Part shown: positions 17,236 to 26,666 of the stretch, in pieces
Layout: each line of letters opens with the position of its first letter
Numbering within the stretch: the stretch's first letter is position 1
Assembly: GCA_015057955.1 (NCBI GenBank)
Contig: SVDE01000012.1
Location: 1-35,935, forward strand
Direction of reading: 5' to 3'
Source of the DNA: Lachnospiraceae bacterium
GTDB taxonomy: Bacteria > Bacillota > Clostridia > Lachnospirales > Lachnospiraceae
Length of the DNA: 35,935 nucleotides
Position numbers and translations under genes: made by a program
The notes under the pieces: model-generated
The model's database searches: none
Seen by the model: the letters and a program-made list of their open reading frames with translations, nothing else
What the model was told of the DNA's origin: nothing

Positions 17236-18399
17236 GTGACAGATTCAAATATAAAACCATTTGCCGTGATGGCAAAACCGGTCGGATCGCGCTGCAACAT
17301 GAGATGCAGCTATTGTTACTATCTTGACAAAGGCAAGTATTCAACAAGCGCGGTCCAATCCCGGATGAGCGATAATGTGCTCGAACAGATGATAAAGCAG
17401 ACAATAGCGCTTTCAGGAGGCCCCGTCGTTTCATTTACATGGCACGGCGGGGAGCCTACGCTTGCAGGGATAGAGTTTTACAGGAAAGCAGTAGAACTTG
17501 AAAGGAAATATCTTCCCGCAGGCTGGCAGGTCTGGAACAACCTGCAGACGAATGGCCTGCGCATCAGCGACGAGTGGTGCCGATTCCTGAAAGAAAACCG
17601 CTTTGACGTGGGCGTCAGCATAGACGGCTCTGCCGCGATCCATGACAGGAACCGCCATACGGTTAATGGAGATGGAACATTTAATAAAGTGATCCGCGGT
17701 ATCAGGCTTCTGAAGAGCTATGGTATCGAGCCTGATCTTCTGTGCACCGTAAACTCTGCCACAGCAGCTGACCCGTTAGGCGCATACCGGGCTCTTAGGG
17801 AAACAGGCTGCGGGTGGATACAGTTCATCCCCATAGTAGTGCGCCGCCCTGACGGGACTTTGTCCAAACAGAGCGTAACAGGCGAAGATTACGGCAGATT
17901 CCTGTGTGCAGTCTTTGACGAGTGGGCAAAACACGATATCGGCAGGCTGGATGTCCAGCTTTTTGCCGAGATGGCGCGGATCATGGCCGGCGGTGAGGCG
18001 AGTCTTTGCTGGATGGGCAGGACCTGCGGCCGCGTGCTCATTGCGGAAGAGGACGGCAGCATATATTCCTGCGACCATTTTGTAGACGGTGAACACCGCC
18101 TTGGGAATATTAAGACAGATGAACTTGGCTCCCTGTTGGACAGCGACAGACAGCTGCTTTTTGGTAATTCAAAAGAGACAGGGCTGACATCTGAATGCAG
18201 GAATTGTCCGTACCTTACGTACTGCAACGGCGGATGTCCGAAAGACCGGTTTGGAAAGAGCGTGAACGGAGAAGAAGGACAATATGCCCTATGCACGGGA
18301 CTGAAAGCGTTTTTCGCCCATGCCGAGCCGATAATGAAGCGGATAATGGAGCTTAGTTCCGATGGAATGAAGCCGCATGAGATAATGAAAAAGCTGTAA
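17236..18399 (+). CDS. anaerobic sulfatase-maturase-like radical SAM/SPASM protein
   Basis: CNMRCSYCYYL (CxxxCxxC), FTWHGGEPTLAG, LQTNGL, SPASM cysteines C..CDHF...CRNCPYLTYCNGGCPKDR; GTG start. Confidence 0.9.
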   Translation: MTDSNIKPFAVMAKPVGSRCNMRCSYCYYLDKGKYSTSAVQSRMSDNVLEQMIKQTIALSGGPVVSFTWHGGEPTLAGIEFYRKAVELERKYLPAGWQVWNNLQTNGLRISDEWCRFLKENRFDVGVSIDGSAAIHDRNRHTVNGDGTFNKVIRGIRLLKSYGIEPDLLCTVNSATAADPLGAYRALRETGCGWIQFIPIVVRRPDGTLSKQSVTGEDYGRFLCAVFDEWAKHDIGRLDVQLFAEMARIMAGGEASLCWMGRTCGRVLIAEEDGSIYSCDHFVDGEHRLGNIKTDELGSLLDSDRQLLFGNSKETGLTSECRNCPYLTYCNGGCPKDRFGKSVNGEEGQYALCTGLKAFFAHAEPIMKRIMELSSDGMKPHEIMKKL

Positions 18400-18422
18400 A
18401 AATAAGAACAGATCATGTAATA

Positions 18423-18452
18423 AAAACCCCGGAGCAGCAGCTCCGGGGTTTT
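18423..18452. terminator. Bidirectional terminator between convergent genes
   Basis: AACCCCGGAGC-AGCA-GCTCCGGGGTTTT with flanking A/T tracts. Confidence 0.92.
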
Positions 18453-18480
18453 GTCGTGTATTCAGTTTCGTTTCAGAACA

Positions 18481-20196
18481 TTATTCAGCAGGTGTGAAAG
18501 CACCGGGTGTGAAGCTGTTCTGGTTTCCTGAAAGTGCAGGGATATATTTGCTGCTGAGAGCTGTCTGGTTGTTGAAGCAGCAGAGAGCATAACCCATGCA
18601 TTTATCAAATGTGAAGTACTGATCCCATGCAGCAATTGAAGCATCGTCATGGACGAACAGAATGTCTTCATAAAGCTTATCCATTTCGGGGTCTTCAATA
18701 CCGCAAGCGTTTAATCCATGAAGAGTATTCATGTCATTGCCTGACCACCATCTTCTCATGGTGTTAGGAAGGTATGAGCCGCCACCGAATGTATCGAAAC
18801 GGATATCCCACTTGGTCCAGTCGTACTGGATCTCCTGCATTGTGCTCATTTCTGCCATCAGAAGGTCAGACTTGATACCGATCTCATTGAGCATTGACTG
18901 GACAAGAACGGTTGCCTGTCCTCTCATGTCCATGTCAGAGAAGAGAATGACCAGCGTCTCGCCATTGTAATTTGAAGCAGCAAGGCACTCTTTTGCCTTT
19001 TCGACGTTGTAGTCATAATACTCGCGGCCGGTTGTCCACTCTTCAGGAGCATCAAGCATACGGGGTGACATGCCATATGCCGGATATGCAGGTGCATCGA
19101 TGCCCTCTGCGATGGCTGCATTGTCGATAGCGTAGCAGATTGCCTGACGAAGGTTGATATCTGAGCAAGGGGATGCTTCGTTCAGATTAAAGTAGAATGA
19201 TACCGGAGGATCGACCGGGATATCTACAACCGTGATGTCCGGATTTCCGGCATACATTGCAACATCAGCAAGGTTCATTGATGAACAAGCGTCCACAGCA
19301 CCATTCTCCAGGGCGATGGCTCTTGCAGCACCGTCTGTGATAACGTCGCAGCGGATCTCTTTGAAGTTCTGGTAACGTGTTACATAGTCGTTCTCAGCAA
19401 GCCATGCTTCATCATCGATCTTGTTATACCAGTAATCTTCATTTGCTTCGAAAATGGCATAGGAGCCTTCCATAAATTCTTTAACCTTGTAAGGGCCTGT
19501 GCCTATGGGATTCATGGCCATATGATCGGGATCTCCCTCATATGCTGCCTGTGAGAAGATAGGAGGGTTGCTGATCTGCTTTACATACTCGCCAACTGTG
19601 AATGCCTCTTTGTTGTGCCAGATGAAAGTATAATCGCCTGTAACTTCGATATTGTCGAGCTTTGCAACTGCGCCAAGGTTACCTGAATCAACATAAGCCT
19701 GGATGCTCCACTTTACATCGTTAGCTGTTATGTTGTTGCCATTGAAATCAGTAATGAAATCCCAGAGCTCGCATTCGTAATCAAGATCGCTTATCTGTTC
19801 GATGCTCTTGAGCATGAGAAGATGGAAACCACCCTGCTTGTCAGCCTCTGCGAGTTTCTCAATAGTGGGGATAGCCACACCAAAGCCGCCGCCCCTTGTT
19901 AAGGGATCAAAGCTGGTTACGCCTGAGTTGCATGCTATTGTAACAAGATCGCCGAAGTATTCGCCGGGCTCAGCTCTGCGTACCTGGCTAAGAAGCTGAA
20001 CGTCAACTGTGTCTTCACCTTCACCCTGTCTGATATCAGCGTCAGTATTTCCTTCAGTATTGGCCTGTGTAGCCTCTGTAGGAGCAGCCTGAGTGTCAGC
20101 AGGAGCAGCTGTTGTCTGTGCGGATCCGCCGCCGCATCCTGCAAGAAGCGAAACGGAAAGGATACCTGCAAACAATAATGATAAGATCTTCTTCAT
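18481..20196 (-). CDS. ABC transporter substrate-binding protein, family 5 (peptide/oligopeptide type), SBP2
   Basis: MKKILSLLFAGILSVSLLAGCGGG lipoprotein signal, Thr/Ala-rich linker, NPIGTGPYKVKEF, INLRQAICYAIDNAAI. Confidence 0.92.
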   Translation of the reverse strand: MKKILSLLFAGILSVSLLAGCGGGSAQTTAAPADTQAAPTEATQANTEGNTDADIRQGEGEDTVDVQLLSQVRRAEPGEYFGDLVTIACNSGVTSFDPLTRGGGFGVAIPTIEKLAEADKQGGFHLLMLKSIEQISDLDYECELWDFITDFNGNNITANDVKWSIQAYVDSGNLGAVAKLDNIEVTGDYTFIWHNKEAFTVGEYVKQISNPPIFSQAAYEGDPDHMAMNPIGTGPYKVKEFMEGSYAIFEANEDYWYNKIDDEAWLAENDYVTRYQNFKEIRCDVITDGAARAIALENGAVDACSSMNLADVAMYAGNPDITVVDIPVDPPVSFYFNLNEASPCSDINLRQAICYAIDNAAIAEGIDAPAYPAYGMSPRMLDAPEEWTTGREYYDYNVEKAKECLAASNYNGETLVILFSDMDMRGQATVLVQSMLNEIGIKSDLLMAEMSTMQEIQYDWTKWDIRFDTFGGGSYLPNTMRRWWSGNDMNTLHGLNACGIEDPEMDKLYEDILFVHDDASIAAWDQYFTFDKCMGYALCCFNNQTALSSKYIPALSGNQNSFTPGAFTPAE

Positions 20197-20493
20197 TTGT
20201 TTTCTCCTTTTAAATTTTTTATATTGAAAAACTATTTTTAACAGTTCCTCAATTTGAAAACATTATAATTAACTGATCTCTGCCGCATTCAATACGTTCT
20301 GAACATATATATTCCGTTTTACAGAAAATGAATATCAGAATTTTCCGCGGTATTCCTCCGCAATGGGGAAATAGTCCCGGCATAAATCACCTGCTGCTAT
20401 ATTTATTCAGGATAAAAGAACAATTTATAATCTCCTCAAGACAAATGAAAACCTTCAGGAAGTACCTGAAAGATCACATGAAAGGAGTTAAAG

Positions 20494-21042
20494 ATGTTCG
20501 TCCGCATAATTGGGATTATCGCCCTGATCTGGCTGGTAATATTTATCTTTGCAAGGATAAGCACCAGGAAGGGTGAGAAATACAGCCCTGAAAAAGCACA
20601 GAGCAAAGTTGTGGATGAAGCAGGGTCTCCCGAAAAGAAAGAAACCGATCCATACAAAGCTGCGATGGGACACGTAAAAGCCATCTCAGCATCCCTGTAC
20701 CAGATCTGCTGCATGGACATACGGAATGCCGGTATGAGAGTCCTTAGGATCGCGAAAGACATGCTCAGGGAAAAGTATGAGGGAAAGAAAGAATGCAAAG
20801 GCTATGCCCAGTTTGAGAGATATTATCTCCCGACCCTCAGAAAAACTGTGGACAACTACAGCAGGATGGAAGAGAAGGACATGACAGACCTCAAGATCCG
20901 TGCGGACATGATGAGTTATCTGCAGAGCTGCGAGGAAGCATTCTCGAAATTATATGCAAGCATGTTCAGCGATGACATCCTAAACATGGAAGTCCAGATG
21001 GAAGCAATGAACATAACAATGAAAAGAGACGGTCTGCTGTAA
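20494..21042 (+). CDS. XpaC-like (5-bromo-4-chloroindolyl phosphate hydrolysis family) protein
   Basis: N-terminal TM segment; YYLPTLRKTVDNYSRME ... AFSKLYASMFSDDILNMEVQMEAMNITMKRDGL resembles the conserved XpaC C-terminus. Confidence 0.7.
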   Translation: MFVRIIGIIALIWLVIFIFARISTRKGEKYSPEKAQSKVVDEAGSPEKKETDPYKAAMGHVKAISASLYQICCMDIRNAGMRVLRIAKDMLREKYEGKKECKGYAQFERYYLPTLRKTVDNYSRMEEKDMTDLKIRADMMSYLQSCEEAFSKLYASMFSDDILNMEVQMEAMNITMKRDGLL

Positions 21043-21069
21043 GGCAGGCCGTCCGGCTTTTTAGAAGTA

Positions 21070-22542
21070 TCACCAGCTGCCTTTCAGCGCGCTGTAGTAT
21101 CTGTCAAATCTTTCTTTTACTTCTTTATACAGTTGTTTCACATCAGGCCCGGGTTCTCTGACAGAAGATATCTTAAGAAAACGGTCAACCGCTGAAAAGT
21201 CTTTATAGACCCCGGTTCCGACTCCGGCACAAACAGCAGCTCCCATGGAACCTGCCTCTTCGAGCACGGCAGGGACCAGTATGCGTGCGTCATAGATATC
21301 CGCCATTATCTGCTGCCAAAGAGAACTTTTTGCGCCTCCGCCAAGCAGAGTAAGCTCGTTAACGTCTATGCTGCCTCTTAGGACATCAAGGATGATGCCC
21401 AGGTTGCAGGCAACTCCTTCAAGCACGCTTCTTATGAGATCGCCTTTTGATGTCTGGGGTGTAAGTCCGATAAAACAGCCTTTGGCGTCATCATCCCATC
21501 TGGGAGCCCGTTCACCGATAAGATAGGGCAGGAAGGTCAGGCCGCCTGATCCGGGGGAACTTTTTGCGGCTTCAGTATTGATATCATCATATGAAATATC
21601 AGGGAAGAGGGTGTGCTTAAGCCAACTTAATGATCCGCCTGCATACTGCATGGTCCCGTTAGGAGCATACAGCCCGGGGATCATGTGAGCCCAGGTAACA
21701 GTCCTCATCTGAGGATCAATGAGGTGCTCTTCGGCAGTAGTGGTGATCCATGCGGAAGTTCCAAGACAGCAGAATGTCTTCCCTGGCGTAATGGACCCGG
21801 CTCCGACATTGCTGGCGACGCCGTCTCCGGCGCCGATAATGACGGGAGTGCCTTTCGCCAGACCGGTCTTTTCAGATGCTTCGTCTGTTACTGTCCCTGC
21901 GATGAATGTTGAGGGGTGTACATCCGGCAGCTTATTCCGGTCAATGTCTGTAAGAGACAGCAGCTCGTCTGACCAGTCAAGAGTTTTAAGATCAAAGAAG
22001 CCGCAGCCGTTTGCGTCGGAATGATCCGTACAGAATGTGCCGGTGAGCTTCAGCACGATAAAGTCCTTTGCATTCAGGGTCTTATATGTCTGTTCATATA
22101 TCTCCGGCTCATTCTTCTGTATCCACATGAACTTGTATAGTCCATATGATTGGCTGATCCTGTGACCGCAGACTTTGTAGTAATCGAAGAGAGATATCTT
22201 TGCAGCAATGCCTGCAGCTTCTTCCCTGGCGCGCATGTCTGCCCATATGATCGCAGGCCTTAAAGGATCGCCGGCCCGGTCCACGCAAAGGCAGCCCATC
22301 ATCTGACCGCTGAAACTGATCCCGGAAATGTCTTGTGGATCTATGCCGCTTTTTCTGATCAGACTTGAAGTAGAGGCGCAGAAAGCATTCCACCAGTCCT
22401 CTGCATTCTGTTCCGCCCAATTTGAATTAAAATAATGCGTATCATAGGAAGACAGAGAACTTGCGATAAGCTCTCCGTCTGTCGAGAACAAAGTCGCTTT
22501 GTCTCCGCTGGTCCCGAGATCATGCGCTAACAGGTATTTCAT
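21070..22542 (-). CDS. xylB: FGGY family carbohydrate kinase, xylulokinase-like
   Basis: LLAHDLGTSGDKATLF, SGQMMGCLCVD, IIWADMRA, GAGDGVASNVGAGSITPG, LLGGGAKSSLWQQIMADIY. Confidence 0.88.
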   Translation of the reverse strand: MKYLLAHDLGTSGDKATLFSTDGELIASSLSSYDTHYFNSNWAEQNAEDWWNAFCASTSSLIRKSGIDPQDISGISFSGQMMGCLCVDRAGDPLRPAIIWADMRAREEAAGIAAKISLFDYYKVCGHRISQSYGLYKFMWIQKNEPEIYEQTYKTLNAKDFIVLKLTGTFCTDHSDANGCGFFDLKTLDWSDELLSLTDIDRNKLPDVHPSTFIAGTVTDEASEKTGLAKGTPVIIGAGDGVASNVGAGSITPGKTFCCLGTSAWITTTAEEHLIDPQMRTVTWAHMIPGLYAPNGTMQYAGGSLSWLKHTLFPDISYDDINTEAAKSSPGSGGLTFLPYLIGERAPRWDDDAKGCFIGLTPQTSKGDLIRSVLEGVACNLGIILDVLRGSIDVNELTLLGGGAKSSLWQQIMADIYDARILVPAVLEEAGSMGAAVCAGVGTGVYKDFSAVDRFLKISSVREPGPDVKQLYKEVKERFDRYYSALKGSW

Positions 22543-22548
22543 GTCATT

Positions 22549-23244
22549 TTATCCGTTTCTTGCAGCGTCGAACTCTTCGAGGATCTTAAGGGAACTGCTG
22601 GTTCCTATCCTCTCGGCGCCTGCATCTATCATTTCAGCACAAGCCTGCCATCCGCGGATCCCTCCCGCAGCTTTGACTTTAACCTTGTCTCCTACTGTCT
22701 CCTTCATCAGTTTTACTGCCTGGACAGTTGCTCCGCTTGTTCCGAATCCGGTACTTGTCTTAATGAAATCGGGTTCCACTTCTTTTGCGATCTGAGCGAT
22801 CTTTACGATATCCTCATCGGTAAGGTAGCAGATCTCAAAAATGACTTTGATCAGGACGCCTGCTTCCCGGCAGAGAGCTGTCATCTGTTCCATTTCATCT
22901 CTGATGTAGTCAAAATTGCCGTTTTTAACTTCACCGACATTGATGACATAATCGATCTCATCGGCGCCGTTTGCTATGGCATCCTTTGTCTCGGCAATCT
23001 TTCCTGCGATCGTCATCTGTCCGAGAGGAAAACTGATCGCTGCGCCAACATGAACGCCGGTACCATCAAGCAGTCTGCGGCACAAGGCTACAGGGGCTGA
23101 GTTGATGGCTACCATTGCAAAGTGACCGTCAGCAGCTTCACGGCAAAGTGTTTTGAAAGCCTCTTTGTCAGCAAATGCTTTAAGGTTTGTATGGTCGAAA
23201 AGAGAACACAGCTCTTCGCGCGTAATGGTCTTGCTGTTATACAT
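22549..23244 (-). CDS. deoC: deoxyribose-phosphate aldolase
   Basis: FDHTNLKAFADKE, EIDYVINVGEVKNG, KVIFEICYLTDEDI, FIKTSTGFGTSGAT, KAAGGIR. Confidence 0.94.
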   Translation of the reverse strand: MYNSKTITREELCSLFDHTNLKAFADKEAFKTLCREAADGHFAMVAINSAPVALCRRLLDGTGVHVGAAISFPLGQMTIAGKIAETKDAIANGADEIDYVINVGEVKNGNFDYIRDEMEQMTALCREAGVLIKVIFEICYLTDEDIVKIAQIAKEVEPDFIKTSTGFGTSGATVQAVKLMKETVGDKVKVKAAGGIRGWQACAEMIDAGAERIGTSSSLKILEEFDAARNG

Positions 23245-23253
23245 TATGGTCTC

Positions 23254-24276
23254 CTATCGCTGTACCCTTCCTGAGCCGTCTCCGCCCGCGAGCTTTTCAA
23301 CTTCGGCAATTGTGGCATGGTTGAAGTCGCCTTCGATCGAATGCTTAAGAGCTGATGCAGCTACTGCAAATTCGAGGGCGGCCTGAGTATCCTTTCCGTT
23401 CAGGAGTGAGTAGATAAGTCCTCCTGCGAAGCTGTCGCCTCCGCCGATCCTGTCGACTATGTGAAGCTTATAGGTCTTGGAGAAGCAGTAATCTTTTCCG
23501 TCATAGAGCATTGCGCTCCAGTTGTTGTCGGAAGCGCTGATGCTCTCCCTGAGTGTTATGGCAACTTTGTCAAAACCGAATCTGTCGGCCAGCTGCCTTG
23601 CAACAGACATGTATCCGGCCCTGTTCAGTTCACCTGCTGTGATGTCAGTTGCTTCTGCTTCGATGCCGAAGACATCTTTGGCATCTTCCTCATTTGCAAT
23701 GCAGACGTCAACATACGAGCAAAGTTCTGTCATGCATTTGCGGGCTTCCTCTCTGGTCCAGAGTTTTCCGCGGTAGTTAAGGTCACATGATATTGTGAGG
23801 CCTTTGGCTTTCGCTGCGGCACAGGCCTCTTTGCAGATGGCAGCAACGTTCGGACCAAGGGCGGGGGTGATGCCTGTAAAGTGGAACCAGTCAGCTCCGT
23901 CAAAGATCCGATCCCAGTCAAAGTCTTCAGATACGGCTTCCGCGATCGCAGAATGCGCGCGGTCATAAATGCAAACGCTCGCCCTCTGGGAAGCGCCTTT
24001 TTCATTGTAGTATATTCCGACTCTGGCTCCGCCGCGGGTGATCAGGGAAGTATCCACTCCATAGCGGCGCAGCGAGTTGACTGCGGCCTGGCCGATGGCG
24101 TGTGCGGGAAGCTTTGTCACATAAGCGCTGTCCACCCCGTAATTTGCCAGCGAAACGGCAACATTTGCCTCTCCGCCTCCAAATGTGAACTCCAGATGAT
24201 CTGCCTGGACGAAACGCTCATAGTTATAGGGCTGAAGGCGGACCATAAGTTCGCCGAATGTTATGACTCTTGCCAT
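23254..24276 (-). CDS. kdgK: 2-dehydro-3-deoxygluconokinase-like PfkB sugar kinase
   Basis: TFGELMVRLQP, FGGGEANVAVSLANYG, WFHFTGITPAL, DRIGGGDSFAGGLIYSLL. Confidence 0.9.
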   Translation of the reverse strand: MARVITFGELMVRLQPYNYERFVQADHLEFTFGGGEANVAVSLANYGVDSAYVTKLPAHAIGQAAVNSLRRYGVDTSLITRGGARVGIYYNEKGASQRASVCIYDRAHSAIAEAVSEDFDWDRIFDGADWFHFTGITPALGPNVAAICKEACAAAKAKGLTISCDLNYRGKLWTREEARKCMTELCSYVDVCIANEEDAKDVFGIEAEATDITAGELNRAGYMSVARQLADRFGFDKVAITLRESISASDNNWSAMLYDGKDYCFSKTYKLHIVDRIGGGDSFAGGLIYSLLNGKDTQAALEFAVAASALKHSIEGDFNHATIAEVEKLAGGDGSGRVQR

Positions 24277-24280
24277 TTAT

Positions 24281-24922
24281 TTACCTCCGTGCTTCCTTTA
24301 CAATTTCCCTGGACTTTACACATAATTCAGTGATCTCGTCCCATTTCTGGCCGTCGATAAGGTCAGCAGTTACCATATAGGATCCGCCGCATGCACAGAT
24401 GACCGGAGATGACAGATAGTCCTTAAGGTTTTTAAGTGAAATGCCTCCTGTAGGCATGATCTTGAACATGGGGAACGGCGCGCTCATTGCCTTGATCTTT
24501 GCAAGACCGCCGGACTGTTCGGCAGGGAAGAATTTGAGCACTTCAAGCCCCAGTTTATAGGCCGTGTGATAGTCTGTCGGCGTTGTACATCCCGGAAATA
24601 CCGGAATACCGATGCTCTGGCAATATGTGACTATGTCCGGATCAAGACCCGGAGTTACAATGAACTGAGCTCCGGCGGCGACTGCCTCGTCAACCTGATC
24701 ATTTGTAAGGACAGTCCCGGCTCCGACCAGCATGTCTGGGCAGTTCTCCCGCATGAGTTTTATGGCGGATGCAGCTCCTGCTGCGCGGAAAGTCACTTCA
24801 GCGACCGGAACGCCGCCTTTGATCAGCGCATGTGCGAGGTTAACGGCATCCTGCTCTGGATTGTTCAGTTTTATCACCGGGACGACACCGGTTTCTTCAA
24901 TTATTTCAGCTGCGGTTTTCAT
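24281..24922 (-). CDS. eda: bifunctional KHG/KDPG aldolase
   Basis: GVVPVIKLN, GGVPVAEVTFRA, VGAGTVLTNDQVDEAVAAGAQFIVTPG, KFFPAEQSGG, MPTGGISLKN; ATG 24922 preferred over 24934. Confidence 0.93.
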   Translation of the reverse strand: MKTAAEIIEETGVVPVIKLNNPEQDAVNLAHALIKGGVPVAEVTFRAAGAASAIKLMRENCPDMLVGAGTVLTNDQVDEAVAAGAQFIVTPGLDPDIVTYCQSIGIPVFPGCTTPTDYHTAYKLGLEVLKFFPAEQSGGLAKIKAMSAPFPMFKIMPTGGISLKNLKDYLSSPVICACGGSYMVTADLIDGQKWDEITELCVKSREIVKEARR

Positions 24923-25065
24923 GTTTCCCCCCATTAATTTTTTATAACTTAATTGTACTACTATCTTTAAGATATAGCCAATGAAAACAGGATGTTCAGG
25001 TACACTTACGCACCGTTTTTTAGTATAATAACCACAGTGGAAAATATTATTTGGGGAGGGGAAAA

Positions 25066-25971
25066 ATGATCTTTTTACAGAATGGAACCCTGAGGGTTGA
25101 AATAGCTGATCCCGGCGAGCATCCTAATGACGGAGTACGCTTCGACAGGGCAGGATTCATTACTGATGTAGTCCTGAACAACGAAATACACTTCTGCGGA
25201 AGCGAAAATAAAAACAATATACATAAAACAACACACGGCAGGGGACTGTGCTGCGAGTATAAAATGGACGCCAGCAGCGAAGCAGATATCGGTGAGAGAT
25301 ATCCCAAACTCGGCGTCGGCCTGGTGCTGAAAGAGAAAGAAGGCAGATATCATTTTACGGAAAAATACGACATAGAGTATTTCCCTGTTGAAGTGCAGTC
25401 CGCAGATACATGGGCACAGTTCGTGACAAAGGCTGTCCTCTGCTGCGGATATGCCGCTGAACAGATCAAGAGAGTGAGCATTGAAGACAATACTCTGACA
25501 GTGGAATATGAACTGAAGAATGTGGGCGAAAAAGAGATAGTCACTGACGAATACTGCCACAACTTCATAAACATCGACGGCTATGCGATGAGTGACGATT
25601 ACATCCTTGAGACGCCAATGATGAAGGATTTTGGAAATGATCAGGTGATCAGCAAGTATACAGATGCCCCTTCTAAGCTAAAAGCCTGCGGCAAGGGATT
25701 TACCTTCTCGGATGTTAATAAGGATATCATTCTTCAGGATATGGATATCGAAGGTACCTCTGCGGAGCTGCCCTTTGTATGGAAACTGAGGAACAAGGCG
25801 GCACAGGCCTCTATTTTGGCGGAAGATCTGTACACACCCTCCGCCCTTTGCATATGGACTACTGACCATGTAATATGCCCTGAGTTCATGCATTCCATTT
25901 CCATTAAGCCTGGAGAGACCTGCAAATGGTACAGAAAAATGACATTTATAGATGAAGAGGAAGATCAATGA
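25066..25971 (+). CDS. aldose 1-epimerase-like (mutarotase fold) protein
   Basis: HGRGLCCEY, YDIEYFPVEVQ, VEYELKNVGEKEIVTDEYCHNFINIDG, PGETCKWYRKM; SD GGGGAGGGG before ATG 25066 (ORF track begins at TTG 25051). Confidence 0.75.
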   Translation: MIFLQNGTLRVEIADPGEHPNDGVRFDRAGFITDVVLNNEIHFCGSENKNNIHKTTHGRGLCCEYKMDASSEADIGERYPKLGVGLVLKEKEGRYHFTEKYDIEYFPVEVQSADTWAQFVTKAVLCCGYAAEQIKRVSIEDNTLTVEYELKNVGEKEIVTDEYCHNFINIDGYAMSDDYILETPMMKDFGNDQVISKYTDAPSKLKACGKGFTFSDVNKDIILQDMDIEGTSAELPFVWKLRNKAAQASILAEDLYTPSALCIWTTDHVICPEFMHSISIKPGETCKWYRKMTFIDEEEDQ

Positions 25972-26666
25972 AGCGTTCAGAGATAAACAGGGCACTTAAG
26001 GATATGGAGGAAATGTGCAGGAAGTATTCATGCTTTCTTCCTCCGTTTTGCGCATTTACTCCGGAGGAGTGGCAGGAAAAAGGGCATGAGTATGATGAGG
26101 TGCGGGATTGCTGCCTGGGTTGGGACATTACCGATTATGGTCTCGGCGATTTTGACAAAGTGGGATTCTCGCTGATAACGATCAGGAACGGAAACCGCGC
26201 GATGCAGGATAAGTATCCGAAGGTTTATGCGGAAAAACTCTTGTTCCTCAAAGAAGGACAGTATGCGCCAAATCATTTTCACTGGTTCAAGACTGAGGAC
26301 ATAATCAACCGGGGCGGCGGTAATGTGTTGATCCGTGTTTATAACTCAAAAGAAGATGAATCGATTGACAGGGAAACAGATGTAACAGTCCATACTGACG
26401 GAAGGACCTACATTGTTCCGGCGGGAACGCAGATAAGGCTTACCCCCGGCGAGAGCATTCACATACAGCAGCGCCTTTACCACGACTTTGAAGTGGAGAA
26501 GGGAAGCGGAGATGTCCTGCTTGGCGAGGTTAGCCAGTGCAATGATGATAATACAGACAACCGATTCGAACCGCCTGTCGGAAGGTTCCCTGAAATAGAA
26601 GAGGATGAGCCGCCATACAGGCTGCTGTGCAACGAGTATCCCCCTGCAGCAGGAGACATGAAATGA
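25968..26666 (+). CDS. D-lyxose/D-mannose-type sugar isomerase
   Basis: YAEKLLFLKEGQYAPNHFHWFKTEDIINRGGGNVLIR ... IRLTPGESIHIQQRLYHDFEVEKG (cupin metal ligands). Confidence 0.88.
   Translation: MKRSEINRALKDMEEMCRKYSCFLPPFCAFTPEEWQEKGHEYDEVRDCCLGWDITDYGLGDFDKVGFSLITIRNGNRAMQDKYPKVYAEKLLFLKEGQYAPNHFHWFKTEDIINRGGGNVLIRVYNSKEDESIDRETDVTVHTDGRTYIVPAGTQIRLTPGESIHIQQRLYHDFEVEKGSGDVLLGEVSQCNDDNTDNRFEPPVGRFPEIEEDEPPYRLLCNEYPPAAGDMK

Noticed and set aside
20328-20576. 82-aa plus-strand ORF overlapping the XpaC-like gene start
   Set aside because: Mostly intergenic/leader sequence in a different frame, no Shine-Dalgarno or domain; conflicts with the better-supported 20494 ORF.
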